The notes under the pieces were generated by a model that saw only the letters and a program-made list of their open reading frames with translations, was not told where the DNA came from and searched no databases. A program made the translations under genes and the position numbers. From Eudoraea chungangensis (GTDB lineage: Bacteria; Bacteroidota; Bacteroidia; Flavobacteriales; Flavobacteriaceae), in the NCBI RefSeq assembly GCF_029360665.1, contig NZ_JARDUB010000002.1:62001-126000 (forward strand): a stretch of 64,000 nucleotides of DNA. Reading direction: 5' to 3'. Within the stretch, counting starts at the first letter, position 1. Every line of letters starts with the position of its first letter. Below are positions 9,835-17,411 of the stretch, in pieces.

Positions 9835-9856
9835 CTTCAAATTGTTATAGAATGAT

Positions 9857-10501
9857 TTATTCTGCTGCTTCAGTAGTTTCTTCAGCACCCTCGGCTGCTG
9901 TTACTTCACCTTCCACTTCTTCTCCTTCTTCATCTTCGTCATCCACCACTACGGCTGCACGCGCTGTTTTAACCTGTACAACAACAGTTGTTGAAGGTTG
10001 AAGAATACTAAATTCATCACTCTCCAAAGATTCTACAAGAATATTATCTCCAATCTTCAATTTAGAGATGTCTACTTTAAAGAAATCAGGCAAGTTATCT
10101 GGCAGAGCCTTAATTGTTAACTTACGATTTCTAAACAACAAGCGGCCACCATTTCTAACTCCTGGAGAATTTCCTTCCAATCTTACCGGAATATTTAAGG
10201 TAACTTCTTTGTCATCAAATAGCTGATAAAAATCGATATGCTGAATTTTGTCAGTTACAGGATGAAACTGAATGTCCTGCATTATCGCACGAACTTTTTT
10301 CTTATCTTCCAATTCAACCACAACCGTGTGTGCGTTTGGAGTATACACTAAATTTTTGAATGCTAATTCATCCGCTGAAAAGTGTAATGGTTTCTCCCCT
10401 CCGTATACTACGCAAGGAACCTTTCCAGCATTACGTAAGGCTTTTGTTGCTTTTTTGCCTACGCTTTCTCTTTCTGATCCTTTAATTGTAATTGACTTCA
10501 T
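9857..10501 (-). CDS. rplY: 50S ribosomal protein L25 / general stress protein Ctc
   Basis: This 5S rRNA-binding ribosomal protein is in its long, CTC-type form. The N-terminal L25 domain begins [20 protein letters not shown] and includes [11 protein letters not shown] second beta-rich domain starts near residue 95. The C-terminus is a highly acidic Glu/Asp/Ala tail of about 35 residues, as is usual in Bacteroidota. It lies 23 bp downstream of prs on the same strand, a conserved pairing, and a strong hairpin follows its stop. Confidence 0.95.
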   Translation of the reverse strand: MKSITIKGSERESVGKKATKALRNAGKVPCVVYGGEKPLHFSADELAFKNLVYTPNAHTVVVELEDKKKVRAIMQDIQFHPVTDKIQHIDFYQLFDDKEVTLNIPVRLEGNSPGVRNGGRLLFRNRKLTIKALPDNLPDFFKVDISKLKIGDNILVESLESDEFSILQPSTTVVVQVKTARAAVVVDDEDEEGEEVEGEVTAAEGAEETTEAAE

Positions 10502-10524
10502 TAGTTATTATATTGAATTAATAG

Positions 10525-11466
10525 TTACATTAAAAATTTTGATGCTATGGAAGTATTATGATGTACTCTATGCATAACATCGGCAAATAATTCTGCACAA
10601 CTTATAACTTTTACTTTATCACTCACTTTCTTAATAGGAATGGAGTCAGTGACAATAAGTTCTAAAAGCTTCGAATTTTCTATTTTTTCATAAGCATCTC
10701 CCGATAGTAAACCATGTGTACAAATGGCTCTAACACTTTTTGCTCCTCTTTCCATCATTAAATCCGCAGCTCTCGTTAGTGTGCCAGCCGTATCTACCAT
10801 GTCATCTACTAGCACCACATTCTTATCGGTTACGTCACCTATGAGTTCCATATGCGAAATAATATTAGCTTTTGCGCGCTGTTTATAACAAATAACCACA
10901 TCACTAGCTAAGTTTCTAGAATAGGCATATGCCCGTTTAGAGCCACCCATATCCGGAGAAGCAATCGTAAGGTTATCTAAATTTAAATCCCTTAAATAGG
11001 GAAGGAAAAGGGTAGAAGCAAATAGATGGTCTACGGGTTTTTCAAAAAAGCCTTGGATTTGATCGGCATGTAAATCCATGGTAATAATCCTTGTTGCCCC
11101 TGCTGTTTCCAACATTTTAGCTATCAGTTTAGCGGCAATAGGTACTCTAGGCTTGTCTTTTCTATCTTGTCTTGCCCAGCCATAGTATGGAATTACTGCG
11201 GTAATATGTCTTGCAGACGCTCTTTTGGCAGCATCTAACATCAGCAGCATTTCCATTAAATTTTCCGAACTGGGATTCGTAGAGCCAATAATGAAAATTC
11301 GAGTTCCTCTAATAGACTCTTCAAAAGATGGTTGAAACTCTCCGTCACTGAAATGCGAAAATAAAACGTTGCCTAAATCTGCTCCATATGCCTTGGCAAT
11401 TTTCTGACCCAATTCCATACTTTGGGTACAGGCGAATATTTTTGGTTCTGGAACCTGATAAGGCAT
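10525..11466 (-). CDS. prs: Ribose-phosphate pyrophosphokinase
   Basis: The enzyme makes PRPP from ribose 5-phosphate and ATP for nucleotide, His and Trp synthesis. The 313-residue product shows the phosphoribosyltransferase architecture: FSDGEFQPSFEESIRG early, PYYGWARQDRKDKPR (ATP-binding and catalytic region), ITMDLHADQIQGFF, and the PRPP-binding loop VLVDDMVDTAGTL. The length and motifs are standard for the family. It is the first gene of the prs-rplY unit and has a plausible promoter directly upstream. Confidence 0.97.
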   Translation of the reverse strand: MPYQVPEPKIFACTQSMELGQKIAKAYGADLGNVLFSHFSDGEFQPSFEESIRGTRIFIIGSTNPSSENLMEMLLMLDAAKRASARHITAVIPYYGWARQDRKDKPRVPIAAKLIAKMLETAGATRIITMDLHADQIQGFFEKPVDHLFASTLFLPYLRDLNLDNLTIASPDMGGSKRAYAYSRNLASDVVICYKQRAKANIISHMELIGDVTDKNVVLVDDMVDTAGTLTRAADLMMERGAKSVRAICTHGLLSGDAYEKIENSKLLELIVTDSIPIKKVSDKVKVISCAELFADVMHRVHHNTSIASKFLM

Positions 11467-11517
11467 AATAAGTTTTAGTTTTATAGTTTGTTAAAACCCC
11501 TGATTCTTAAGGAGGTG

Positions 11518-11547
11518 CAAATTTATAAATTTATTTGGGTTGCAAAA
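11518..11547 (-). promoter_or_regulatory. Promoter of prs
   Basis: On the minus strand a TTTTG (-33) is followed after 17 bases by TAAATTTG (-7). Both match the Bacteroidota sigma-A consensus TTTG / TAnnTTTG. The -7 box ends about 50 bp before the prs ATG. Confidence 0.55.
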
Positions 11548-11590
11548 CTATAATTGTGGGATATTTTAGTTCCGAAATAAAATTATTTTT

Positions 11591-11598
11591 TAGCTTTG
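11591..11598 (+). promoter_or_regulatory. -7 box (TAGCTTTG) of tRNA-Leu
   Basis: TAGCTTTG is an exact TAnnTTTG match ending 10 bp before the mature 5' end of the tRNA. The -33 element is weak (TTTTAG around 11564-11569). Confidence 0.5.
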
Positions 11599-11608
11599 CA
11601 ATCCGTTT

Positions 11609-11690
11609 GCCTCGGTGGCGGAACTGGTAGACGCGCTGGATTCAAAATCCAGTGTCTTCGGACGTGTGGGTTCGATTCCCACCCGAGGTA
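11609..11690 (+). tRNA. tRNA-Leu (anticodon CAA)
   Basis: The 82-nt sequence folds as a class II tRNA with a long variable arm. The acceptor arm GCCTCGG pairs with CCGAGGT (G-U at the first pair), with discriminator A. The D arm holds TGGCGGAACTGGTAGAC. The anticodon arm CTGGA-TTCAAAA-TCCAG presents CAA, reading TTG codons. The T arm is GTGGG-TTCGATT-CCCAC. CCA is not encoded. A terminator follows immediately. Confidence 0.96.
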
Positions 11691-11697
11691 CATTTTT

Positions 11698-11733
11698 TAA
11701 AGCCTGGAATTTATTCCAGGCTTTCTTTTTTAG
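11698..11733 (+). terminator. Terminator after tRNA-Leu
   Basis: AAAGCCTGGAAT and ATTCCAGGCTTT form a perfect 12-bp stem with a 2-base gap at its tip, followed by a T run. It begins 8 bp after the tRNA. Confidence 0.85.
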
Positions 11734-12065
11734 TCCTAAAAAAGAATTTTTTTCCAAAGATATCTTTCAAAAATGAACTAAGGGTTTATTCTATGGTAGA
11801 TTACATTTCTAGGGGTGTTTTTTGATTTTTAAATGCGATAGTGCAGTATTTGTAAAATTTAATACGAAGGTTGTAGTTTGTCGATTAGCATGGTGTTTTA
11901 TCGGACTTCCCAAAACAATCCTTATTCTATAATCTGTAAAATATTTCGTTAAAATACTTTAGAAGTGCCGTTGGTCAACTTAATTCGTTCTTTATCCAGA
12001 AATCCTATACCCTTTCCAGAAATAATAGAATTTAGTGCCAGATAACAATTGATAAAATTTGGGAT
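11734..12065. other. Intergenic region, no gene seen
   Basis: This is about 330 bp of AT-rich sequence between the tRNA-Leu terminator and a small membrane protein. I find no long reading frame, tRNA or clear repeat. It presumably holds the promoter of the small gene that follows, but no exact TAnnTTTG box stands out close to its start. Confidence 0.5.
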
Positions 12066-12236
12066 ATGAAAACAGTTTTACTTATTAAAGAAATTTATTT
12101 AGAAGGTTTTAGAAATTTAGGAAACTTTATAATTGAACGCTATTTCAAAGCATTTGCTTGGTTTAGTTTTATAATGTTTATGGTAGTGCTTTATGCTTTT
12201 ATTTTTAGGGTTTCTACAGGATTTGCTTTTGATTAA
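12066..12236 (+). CDS. Small conserved membrane protein (DUF6747-like)
   Basis: A 56-residue frame runs from ATG 12066 to TAA 12234-12236. The N-terminal half is amphipathic (MKTVLLIKEIYLEGFRNLGN). The C-terminal half is one hydrophobic helix ending FIFRVSTGFAFD. The sequence resembles a short, highly conserved flavobacterial family that I recall as DUF6747; that name comes from memory and is not certain. No function is known to me. A second tiny membrane protein follows on the same strand, and the two probably share a transcript ending at the hairpin near 12430. Confidence 0.65.
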   Translation: MKTVLLIKEIYLEGFRNLGNFIIERYFKAFAWFSFIMFMVVLYAFIFRVSTGFAFD

Positions 12237-12259
12237 ATCATATAAAAAACACTTACACG

Positions 12260-12370
12260 ATGGCGCAAAGACATAAAGGATTTAGTTTTATTGACTTTTT
12301 TGTGGCTGCTGGATGTCTTTTTATTTCCGTTATGATTTTTATGATTATGACCACAGCCGGAGCACAATAA
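12260..12370 (+). CDS. Very small membrane protein, 36 residues
   Basis: The frame runs from ATG 12260 to TAA 12368. A short basic start (MAQRHKGFSF) is followed by a single hydrophobic segment (IDFFVAAGCLFISVMIFMIM) and a short TTAGAQ tail, so it looks like a single-pass membrane peptide. It lies 23 bp after the previous small gene and before a good terminator. I do not recognise a family. Support comes from the regular protein-like composition and the position, not from homology. Confidence 0.45.
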   Translation: MAQRHKGFSFIDFFVAAGCLFISVMIFMIMTTAGAQ

Positions 12371-12426
12371 TTTTGAAAAAGTTTATAATGACCCATTAGA
12401 ATAGGGTTGTTTACTGAACATATATA

Positions 12427-12457
12427 AACCCTCTTCTCATTAGAAGGGGGTTTTTCT
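12427..12457 (+). terminator. Terminator after the two small membrane-protein genes
   Basis: AACCCTCTTCT pairs with AGAAGGGGGTT (11 bp, one G-T pair) around a CATT loop and runs into a T-rich tract. It isolates the small genes from dinB. Confidence 0.75.
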
Positions 12458-12513
12458 TTATGTAGATGTATTTAAATACCAGGACATAAAGCATATAAAT
12501 TAAAATTTAACAA

Positions 12514-12547
12514 GGAAATAATCCATAAAAATGGAAATAATCCATAA
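12514..12547 (+). promoter_or_regulatory. Repeated operator-like element upstream of the dinB-dnaE2 pair
   Basis: GGAAATAATCCATAA occurs twice, at 12514-12528 and 12533-12547 (19-bp period). The second copy is embedded in a perfect inverted repeat, ATGGA-AATAA-TCCAT. The pair ends 23 bp before the polymerase start, where a repressor or activator would act. The same sequence is not used in the flanking terminator. A damage-responsive regulator is an inference from the genes controlled. Confidence 0.55.
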
Positions 12548-12570
12548 TTTAGCTATCCTTTTTAATAGTT

Positions 12571-13785
12571 ATGGAAAAAACCATTCTTCATTTGGATTTA
12601 GACACTTTTTTTGTGTCGGTAGAGCGACTTATTAATTCTGAATTGCGCAATAAGCCTTTATTGGTAGGAGGAACAAGCGACAGGGGTGTGGTTGCTGCCT
12701 GTAGTTATGAAACTAGGGGCTTTGGAGTACACTCAGGAATGCCTATGAAAATGGCGAGGCAACTGTGTCCGGAGGCTGTTATTATACGTGGAAATTCGGC
12801 GAGTTATAGCAAGCATTCAGACATTGTTACAGATATTATCAAAGAAGAGGTGCCTCTATTTGAAAAATCGAGTATAGATGAATTCTATGCAGATCTTTCA
12901 GGGATGGATCGCTTTTTTGGTTGTTACCACTTTGCATCTGAATTGCGAAAGAAGATTATTAAAGAGACTGGCCTCCCAATCTCTTTTGGATTATCAGTAA
13001 ATAAAGTAGTGTCTAAGGTGGCTACTAATGAAGCAAAACCGAATAATCAACTCAAGGTAGATTCTGGTTATGAAAAACCTTTTTTAGCACCTCTTTCTAT
13101 CAAGAAGATTCCTATGGTAGGGGATAAGACCTATCAAACCCTTAGAAACCTAGGCTTGCGAAAAGTAAAAACGGTACAAGAAATGCCTGTAGATCTAATG
13201 CGTCGTGTTTTAGGAGTTAATGGTACAGTAATTTGGAAACGGGCTAACGGAGTAGATAGTAGTCCTGTTATTCCATTTTGTGAACGGAAGTCTATTTCTA
13301 CGGAAAGGACTTTTGACCGAGACACTATAGATGTAACAAAATTAAGAGGGGTCCTTATAGCCATGACGGAGAACCTTGCATACCAGCTTAGAAGAGGGGA
13401 AAAACTAACAGCCTGTATTACGGTTAAAATAAGGTATTCGGATTTTAATACCTATTCCAAACAAGTTCGTATTCCTTATACAAGTGCAGACCATATTCTT
13501 ATCCCAAAAATTTTGGATTTATTTAAATTACTGTATAACAGACGCTTGTTAGTACGTTTGGTAGGAGTTCGTTTTAGTCATTTGGTGTCAGGAAATTACC
13601 AGATAAATCTTTTTGAGGATACTGCAGAAGTTTTAAGTCTTTACGGAGCTATGGATAGTATTCGAGAGCGTTTTGGCGATAAAAGTGTACTTAGAGCTTC
13701 AGGCATGGGAGCTAAAACCATAGGAAGGATGCACAATCCTTTTATTGGCTTGCCGCCGCCTCTGTTAGCGCATAGAAAACAATGA
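12571..13785 (+). CDS. dinB: Y-family DNA polymerase (Pol IV-like)
   Basis: This 404-residue translesion polymerase shows the first metal-binding motif HLDLDTFFVSVE (residues 7-18) and the second, SIDEFYADLS, near residue 100. Finger/palm residues AACSYETRGFGVHSGMP lie near 48-64 and the helix-hairpin-helix segment KIPMVGDKTYQTLRNLG near 172-188. A little-finger domain completes the C-terminal third. It is followed after 83 bp by a DnaE2-type polymerase on the same strand. This parallels the ImuB/DnaE2 mutagenesis pairing of other bacteria, although this protein retains its catalytic acids and so looks active, unlike ImuB. Confidence 0.93.
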   Translation: MEKTILHLDLDTFFVSVERLINSELRNKPLLVGGTSDRGVVAACSYETRGFGVHSGMPMKMARQLCPEAVIIRGNSASYSKHSDIVTDIIKEEVPLFEKSSIDEFYADLSGMDRFFGCYHFASELRKKIIKETGLPISFGLSVNKVVSKVATNEAKPNNQLKVDSGYEKPFLAPLSIKKIPMVGDKTYQTLRNLGLRKVKTVQEMPVDLMRRVLGVNGTVIWKRANGVDSSPVIPFCERKSISTERTFDRDTIDVTKLRGVLIAMTENLAYQLRRGEKLTACITVKIRYSDFNTYSKQVRIPYTSADHILIPKILDLFKLLYNRRLLVRLVGVRFSHLVSGNYQINLFEDTAEVLSLYGAMDSIRERFGDKSVLRASGMGAKTIGRMHNPFIGLPPPLLAHRKQ

Positions 13786-13868
13786 ATAGTTTACATCATT
13801 TTTCTTAGGCGTTTTTAAGAAAAAACAACCTAAATAGAGAACAATATACTAAAGAACCAATTTTATAA

Positions 13869-16800
13869 ATGTACCTCAATTGTCATACTTATTATAGCTT
13901 GCGTTACGGTACTTTTTCTGAAATAGAATTATTGGAATTGGCGCAACAGAATTGTGTTACCAAATTAGCCTTAACAGATATTAATAATACCTCTGCGGCT
14001 TTGAATTTTGTTAGAAAGGCTCCGGAATATCAAATAAAACCTATTCTTGGAATTGATTTTAGAAATGGGGTAGAACCTTGTTTTGTTGGCATCTCAAAGA
14101 ATAATGAAGGATATCAAGAGCTAAATCAGTTTTTGTCGACCTATTTACATGAAAAAAAAGAATTTCCGGCCATAGCACCTAAATTCAAGAATGCCTATGT
14201 AGTATATCCTTTTGAGAAGGTACTTTTAAACGATCAGAGTCATTTTGACACCCATGAATTTATAGGAATTTCTATAAAAGATTTAAGGAAACTTCCTTTC
14301 TCTAGATTGGTAGAAAAAAGAGATAAATTGGTTGTTTTGCAAGCCGTTACTTTTAGAAATAAAAGAGACTATAACGCGCATCGTCTTTTACGCGCTATCG
14401 ATAATAATGTATTATTAAGTAAGCTTCCGGAGGAAGAACAGGCAGAGGAGGGAGATAAAATGTTTCCTATTCAGAATTTGGCAATAATATTTAATGAGTA
14501 TTCTTTTATTCTGGAAAATACCGAAAGGCTATTAAATCGATGTGCTATACAATTCGATTTTTCTAAGCAAAGAAAGCCACAAAACTTACAGACCTATTTG
14601 AAGTCAAAACAGGAAGATGAGGAGCTCCTAGAGGAATTGTGTAGAGAGGGGCTTTCTTACCGATATCCCGTAGTAGATAATGCTATAATAGAGCGTTTAG
14701 ACAAGGAGTTGGGTCTCATTAAAGAAAAAGAGTTTGTATCTTATTTTTTGATCAACTGGGACATTGTTTGTAAAGCCCGCGAGAAGGGATTCTATTATGT
14801 GGGGAGAGGAAGTGGCGCAAATAGTATTGTTGCTTACTTACTACGGATTACCGATGTAGATCCCATTGAATTAGATCTGTATTTTGAGCGTTTTATAAAC
14901 CTTTACAGAACCAATCCCCCCGATTTTGACATTGATTTTTCGTGGCGGGATAGGGAGGAAATTACCCAATACATTTTTGAACGATTCCCCTATGTTTCAC
15001 TTTTAGGCACCTATGTTACTTTTAAAGAAAGAGGTGTAATCAGAGAGTTAGGAAAAGTTTTTGGTCTACCCAAAGCGGAAATTGATTTGTTATCTACCGG
15101 ACAGTATGTCCCCTCTGAGCTAGATGAGGTTTCTTTATTAGTTTTAAAATATGGCAAATTAATAAAAGGCTTTCCGAATTATTTGAGTATACATGCAGGG
15201 GGAATTCTTATTAGTCAGAAACCCATTTCCTATTTTTCGGCTACCCATCTTCCTCCTAAAGGGTTCCCAACAGTTATGTTTGATATGGTTATTGCTGAAG
15301 ATGTGGGCTTGTATAAGTTTGATATTCTTGGACAACGAGGCCTTGCGAAAATTAAAGAGGCTTTAGAAGTAATAGCAGTTAACAGACCTTCTGAATATGC
15401 AAAAATCGATATTCATAACATTCAGAAGTTTAAAGAAGATTCTCAGGTAAACTATTTGATAAAGACGGCGCAATGCATGGGTTGTTTCTATGTGGAATCT
15501 CCCGCAATGCGAATGTTGCTTAAAAAGCTCGAAGTAGATAATTATTTGGGACTAGTTGCGGCCAGCTCTATTATCCGACCGGGAGTAGCTAAAAGCGGAA
15601 TGATGCGAGAATATATCCTTCGGCATAGAGATCAAGAAAGAGCACAGAAAAAGGGACACCCTGTAATGCTTGAGATAATGCCAGATACTTATGGAATTAT
15701 GGTATACCAGGAGGATGTCATTAAAGTAGCACACTATTTTGCCGGATTAAGTCTTGGGGAGGCGGATGTTTTACGCAGAGGGATGAGTGGAAAATTTCGA
15801 TCCAGACAAGAGTTTCAGAAGATACAAGAGAAGTTTATTGATAACTGTCGTAATAAAGGCTATGATGAAAAATTAATATCAGAAATATGGCATCAGGTTG
15901 CCAGTTTTGCGGGCTATGCTTTTGCAAAAGGACATTCTGCCTCTTATGCAGTAGAAAGTTACCAAACCTTATTTTTAAAAGCGTATTATCCGTTAGAATA
16001 TTTGGTGGCTGTCCTAAATAATGGGGGTGGATTTTATCGTCCTGAATTTTATATACACGAGGCCAGAATGATGGGAGCTACAATACACGCTCCCTGTATT
16101 AATAAGAGTTTCGCCCTAAACTGTATTTATGGAAAGAGGGTTTATTTAGGCTATATGTATTTGAGGGATTTAGAGGCTAGAGTAGTGGATAGAATTCTCA
16201 AGGAAAGGCGGCTACATGGAAAATACATTTCATTAGAAGATTTTTTGGATAGAGTTACCATTTCTATTGAACAACTAAGTATTCTAATAAGAATAAATGC
16301 GTTCCGGTTTACAAAAATTAATAAACACAAATTGTTATGGGAGGCTCATTTATTTCTGTCTAAAGGAACTCTTTTAGAGCATCCTAAGTTATTTCCACCA
16401 ATGCTACAAAAGTTTAAAATACCTAGTTTGCACACTACAGACTTAGAGATGGCTTTTACCCAAATAGAGCTCTTAGGGTTTTGTTTGTGCAGCCCTTTTG
16501 CTCTTCTACAAGAAGCACCTAAGAACAACCATGGGCAAAAGGATTTAGAGCGTTTTCTTCATAGGAATATAGATATTTACGGCTATCTGGTTACTGTTAA
16601 GAACACACATACACATAATAATAAGAGAATGCATTTTGCCACTTGTGTAGACCAAAACGGAGAGGTTTTTGATACGGTTTTGTTTCCGCCTGTAGCCGCA
16701 AAATATTTTTTCAGAGGGAGGGGCATTTATCGATTTTATGGGCGTGTGGTAAGTGAGTTTGGGTTTTTAAGTATAGAAACCATAAAAATGGAAAAACAAG

Positions 16801-16904
16801 ACCTAATTCAGGATCCACGTTATGCCGAAATTAAGACTGCCAATAAAAGATTAACTGTCAACTCTGAAAATACCAATGCTCTTCCTCTAAGCCCAAGAAA
16901 ATAA
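13869..16904 (+). CDS. dnaE2: Error-prone DNA polymerase III alpha-like subunit (DnaE2 type)
   Basis: This 1011-residue C-family polymerase is much shorter than the replicative copy at the right end of the window and lacks the exonuclease fusion. The palm is intact: YVGRGSGANSIVAYLL and PPDFDIDFSWRDREE give the catalytic acidic triad region, and GFAGYAFAKGHSASYA-type residues mark the fingers. The N-terminal PHP domain is degenerate: the usual HxH reads NCH and the usual TDH reads TDI, so PHP metal chemistry is probably lost. With the upstream Y-family gene it likely forms an inducible mutagenic repair module. A proofreading partner is not encoded nearby. Confidence 0.92.
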   Translation: MYLNCHTYYSLRYGTFSEIELLELAQQNCVTKLALTDINNTSAALNFVRKAPEYQIKPILGIDFRNGVEPCFVGISKNNEGYQELNQFLSTYLHEKKEFPAIAPKFKNAYVVYPFEKVLLNDQSHFDTHEFIGISIKDLRKLPFSRLVEKRDKLVVLQAVTFRNKRDYNAHRLLRAIDNNVLLSKLPEEEQAEEGDKMFPIQNLAIIFNEYSFILENTERLLNRCAIQFDFSKQRKPQNLQTYLKSKQEDEELLEELCREGLSYRYPVVDNAIIERLDKELGLIKEKEFVSYFLINWDIVCKAREKGFYYVGRGSGANSIVAYLLRITDVDPIELDLYFERFINLYRTNPPDFDIDFSWRDREEITQYIFERFPYVSLLGTYVTFKERGVIRELGKVFGLPKAEIDLLSTGQYVPSELDEVSLLVLKYGKLIKGFPNYLSIHAGGILISQKPISYFSATHLPPKGFPTVMFDMVIAEDVGLYKFDILGQRGLAKIKEALEVIAVNRPSEYAKIDIHNIQKFKEDSQVNYLIKTAQCMGCFYVESPAMRMLLKKLEVDNYLGLVAASSIIRPGVAKSGMMREYILRHRDQERAQKKGHPVMLEIMPDTYGIMVYQEDVIKVAHYFAGLSLGEADVLRRGMSGKFRSRQEFQKIQEKFIDNCRNKGYDEKLISEIWHQVASFAGYAFAKGHSASYAVESYQTLFLKAYYPLEYLVAVLNNGGGFYRPEFYIHEARMMGATIHAPCINKSFALNCIYGKRVYLGYMYLRDLEARVVDRILKERRLHGKYISLEDFLDRVTISIEQLSILIRINAFRFTKINKHKLLWEAHLFLSKGTLLEHPKLFPPMLQKFKIPSLHTTDLEMAFTQIELLGFCLCSPFALLQEAPKNNHGQKDLERFLHRNIDIYGYLVTVKNTHTHNNKRMHFATCVDQNGEVFDTVLFPPVAAKYFFRGRGIYRFYGRVVSEFGFLSIETIKMEKQDLIQDPRYAEIKTANKRLTVNSENTNALPLSPRK

Positions 16905-16932
16905 TTGTGTATTTTTAAAAAAACATATCAAA

Positions 16933-17400
16933 ATGATACATAAAGTAACCCCTTTTAGATATATATATCTTATAGCAGTTATAGTCACCTTAGTTAATTC
17001 TATTTTTTTCCTAATAACCGGTGTAGCCCTAAGTATTGAGTCTTATAAGCGATTTATTAAGGTAGAATTTGTTGATCTTGAAGAATCTTATCCCGGTTTG
17101 TATATGCTGGAAGCCCTAGACGCCTTTATGCTATCTTTGGTATTTATGATTTTCGGTATTGGTGTAGCAAGGATATTTATCTTTGATAAATACGACGGCC
17201 ATAATCTTCCTAATTGGCTGAATATTTCATCACTTTCAGAGCTTAAAATCCTTTTGTGGAGAACTATATTATTTGCCTTAGTAATGTTTAGTGTAACACA
17301 TTTAGTAAAACATCCTATAGATTCTTGGAAAGTATTACTTCTTCCCACGGTAGTACTAATTCTTTCTGCCGCATTATTTTTAATTCATAAAAGGGAATAA
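16933..17400 (+). CDS. UPF0114 (YqhA-like) membrane protein
   Basis: The 155-residue protein has four predicted membrane helices, starting FRYIYLIAVIVTLVNSIFF and ending LLLPTVVLILSAALFLI. Family features include the EALDAFMLSLVFMIFGIGVA segment and LPNWLNISSLSELK after helix 3. The biochemical role of the family is not established. It lies 28 bp after dnaE2 on the same strand and may be read through from it, and it converges on the esterase gene 11 bp away. The start ATG is the only good candidate. Confidence 0.8.
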   Translation: MIHKVTPFRYIYLIAVIVTLVNSIFFLITGVALSIESYKRFIKVEFVDLEESYPGLYMLEALDAFMLSLVFMIFGIGVARIFIFDKYDGHNLPNWLNISSLSELKILLWRTILFALVMFSVTHLVKHPIDSWKVLLLPTVVLILSAALFLIHKRE

Positions 17401-17411
17401 GGGTTTTACAT

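Noticed and set aside
12514-12547. Start of a CRISPR or longer repeat array
   Set aside because: Only two copies exist, in a promoter position, with no spacer-repeat continuation; it fits an operator.
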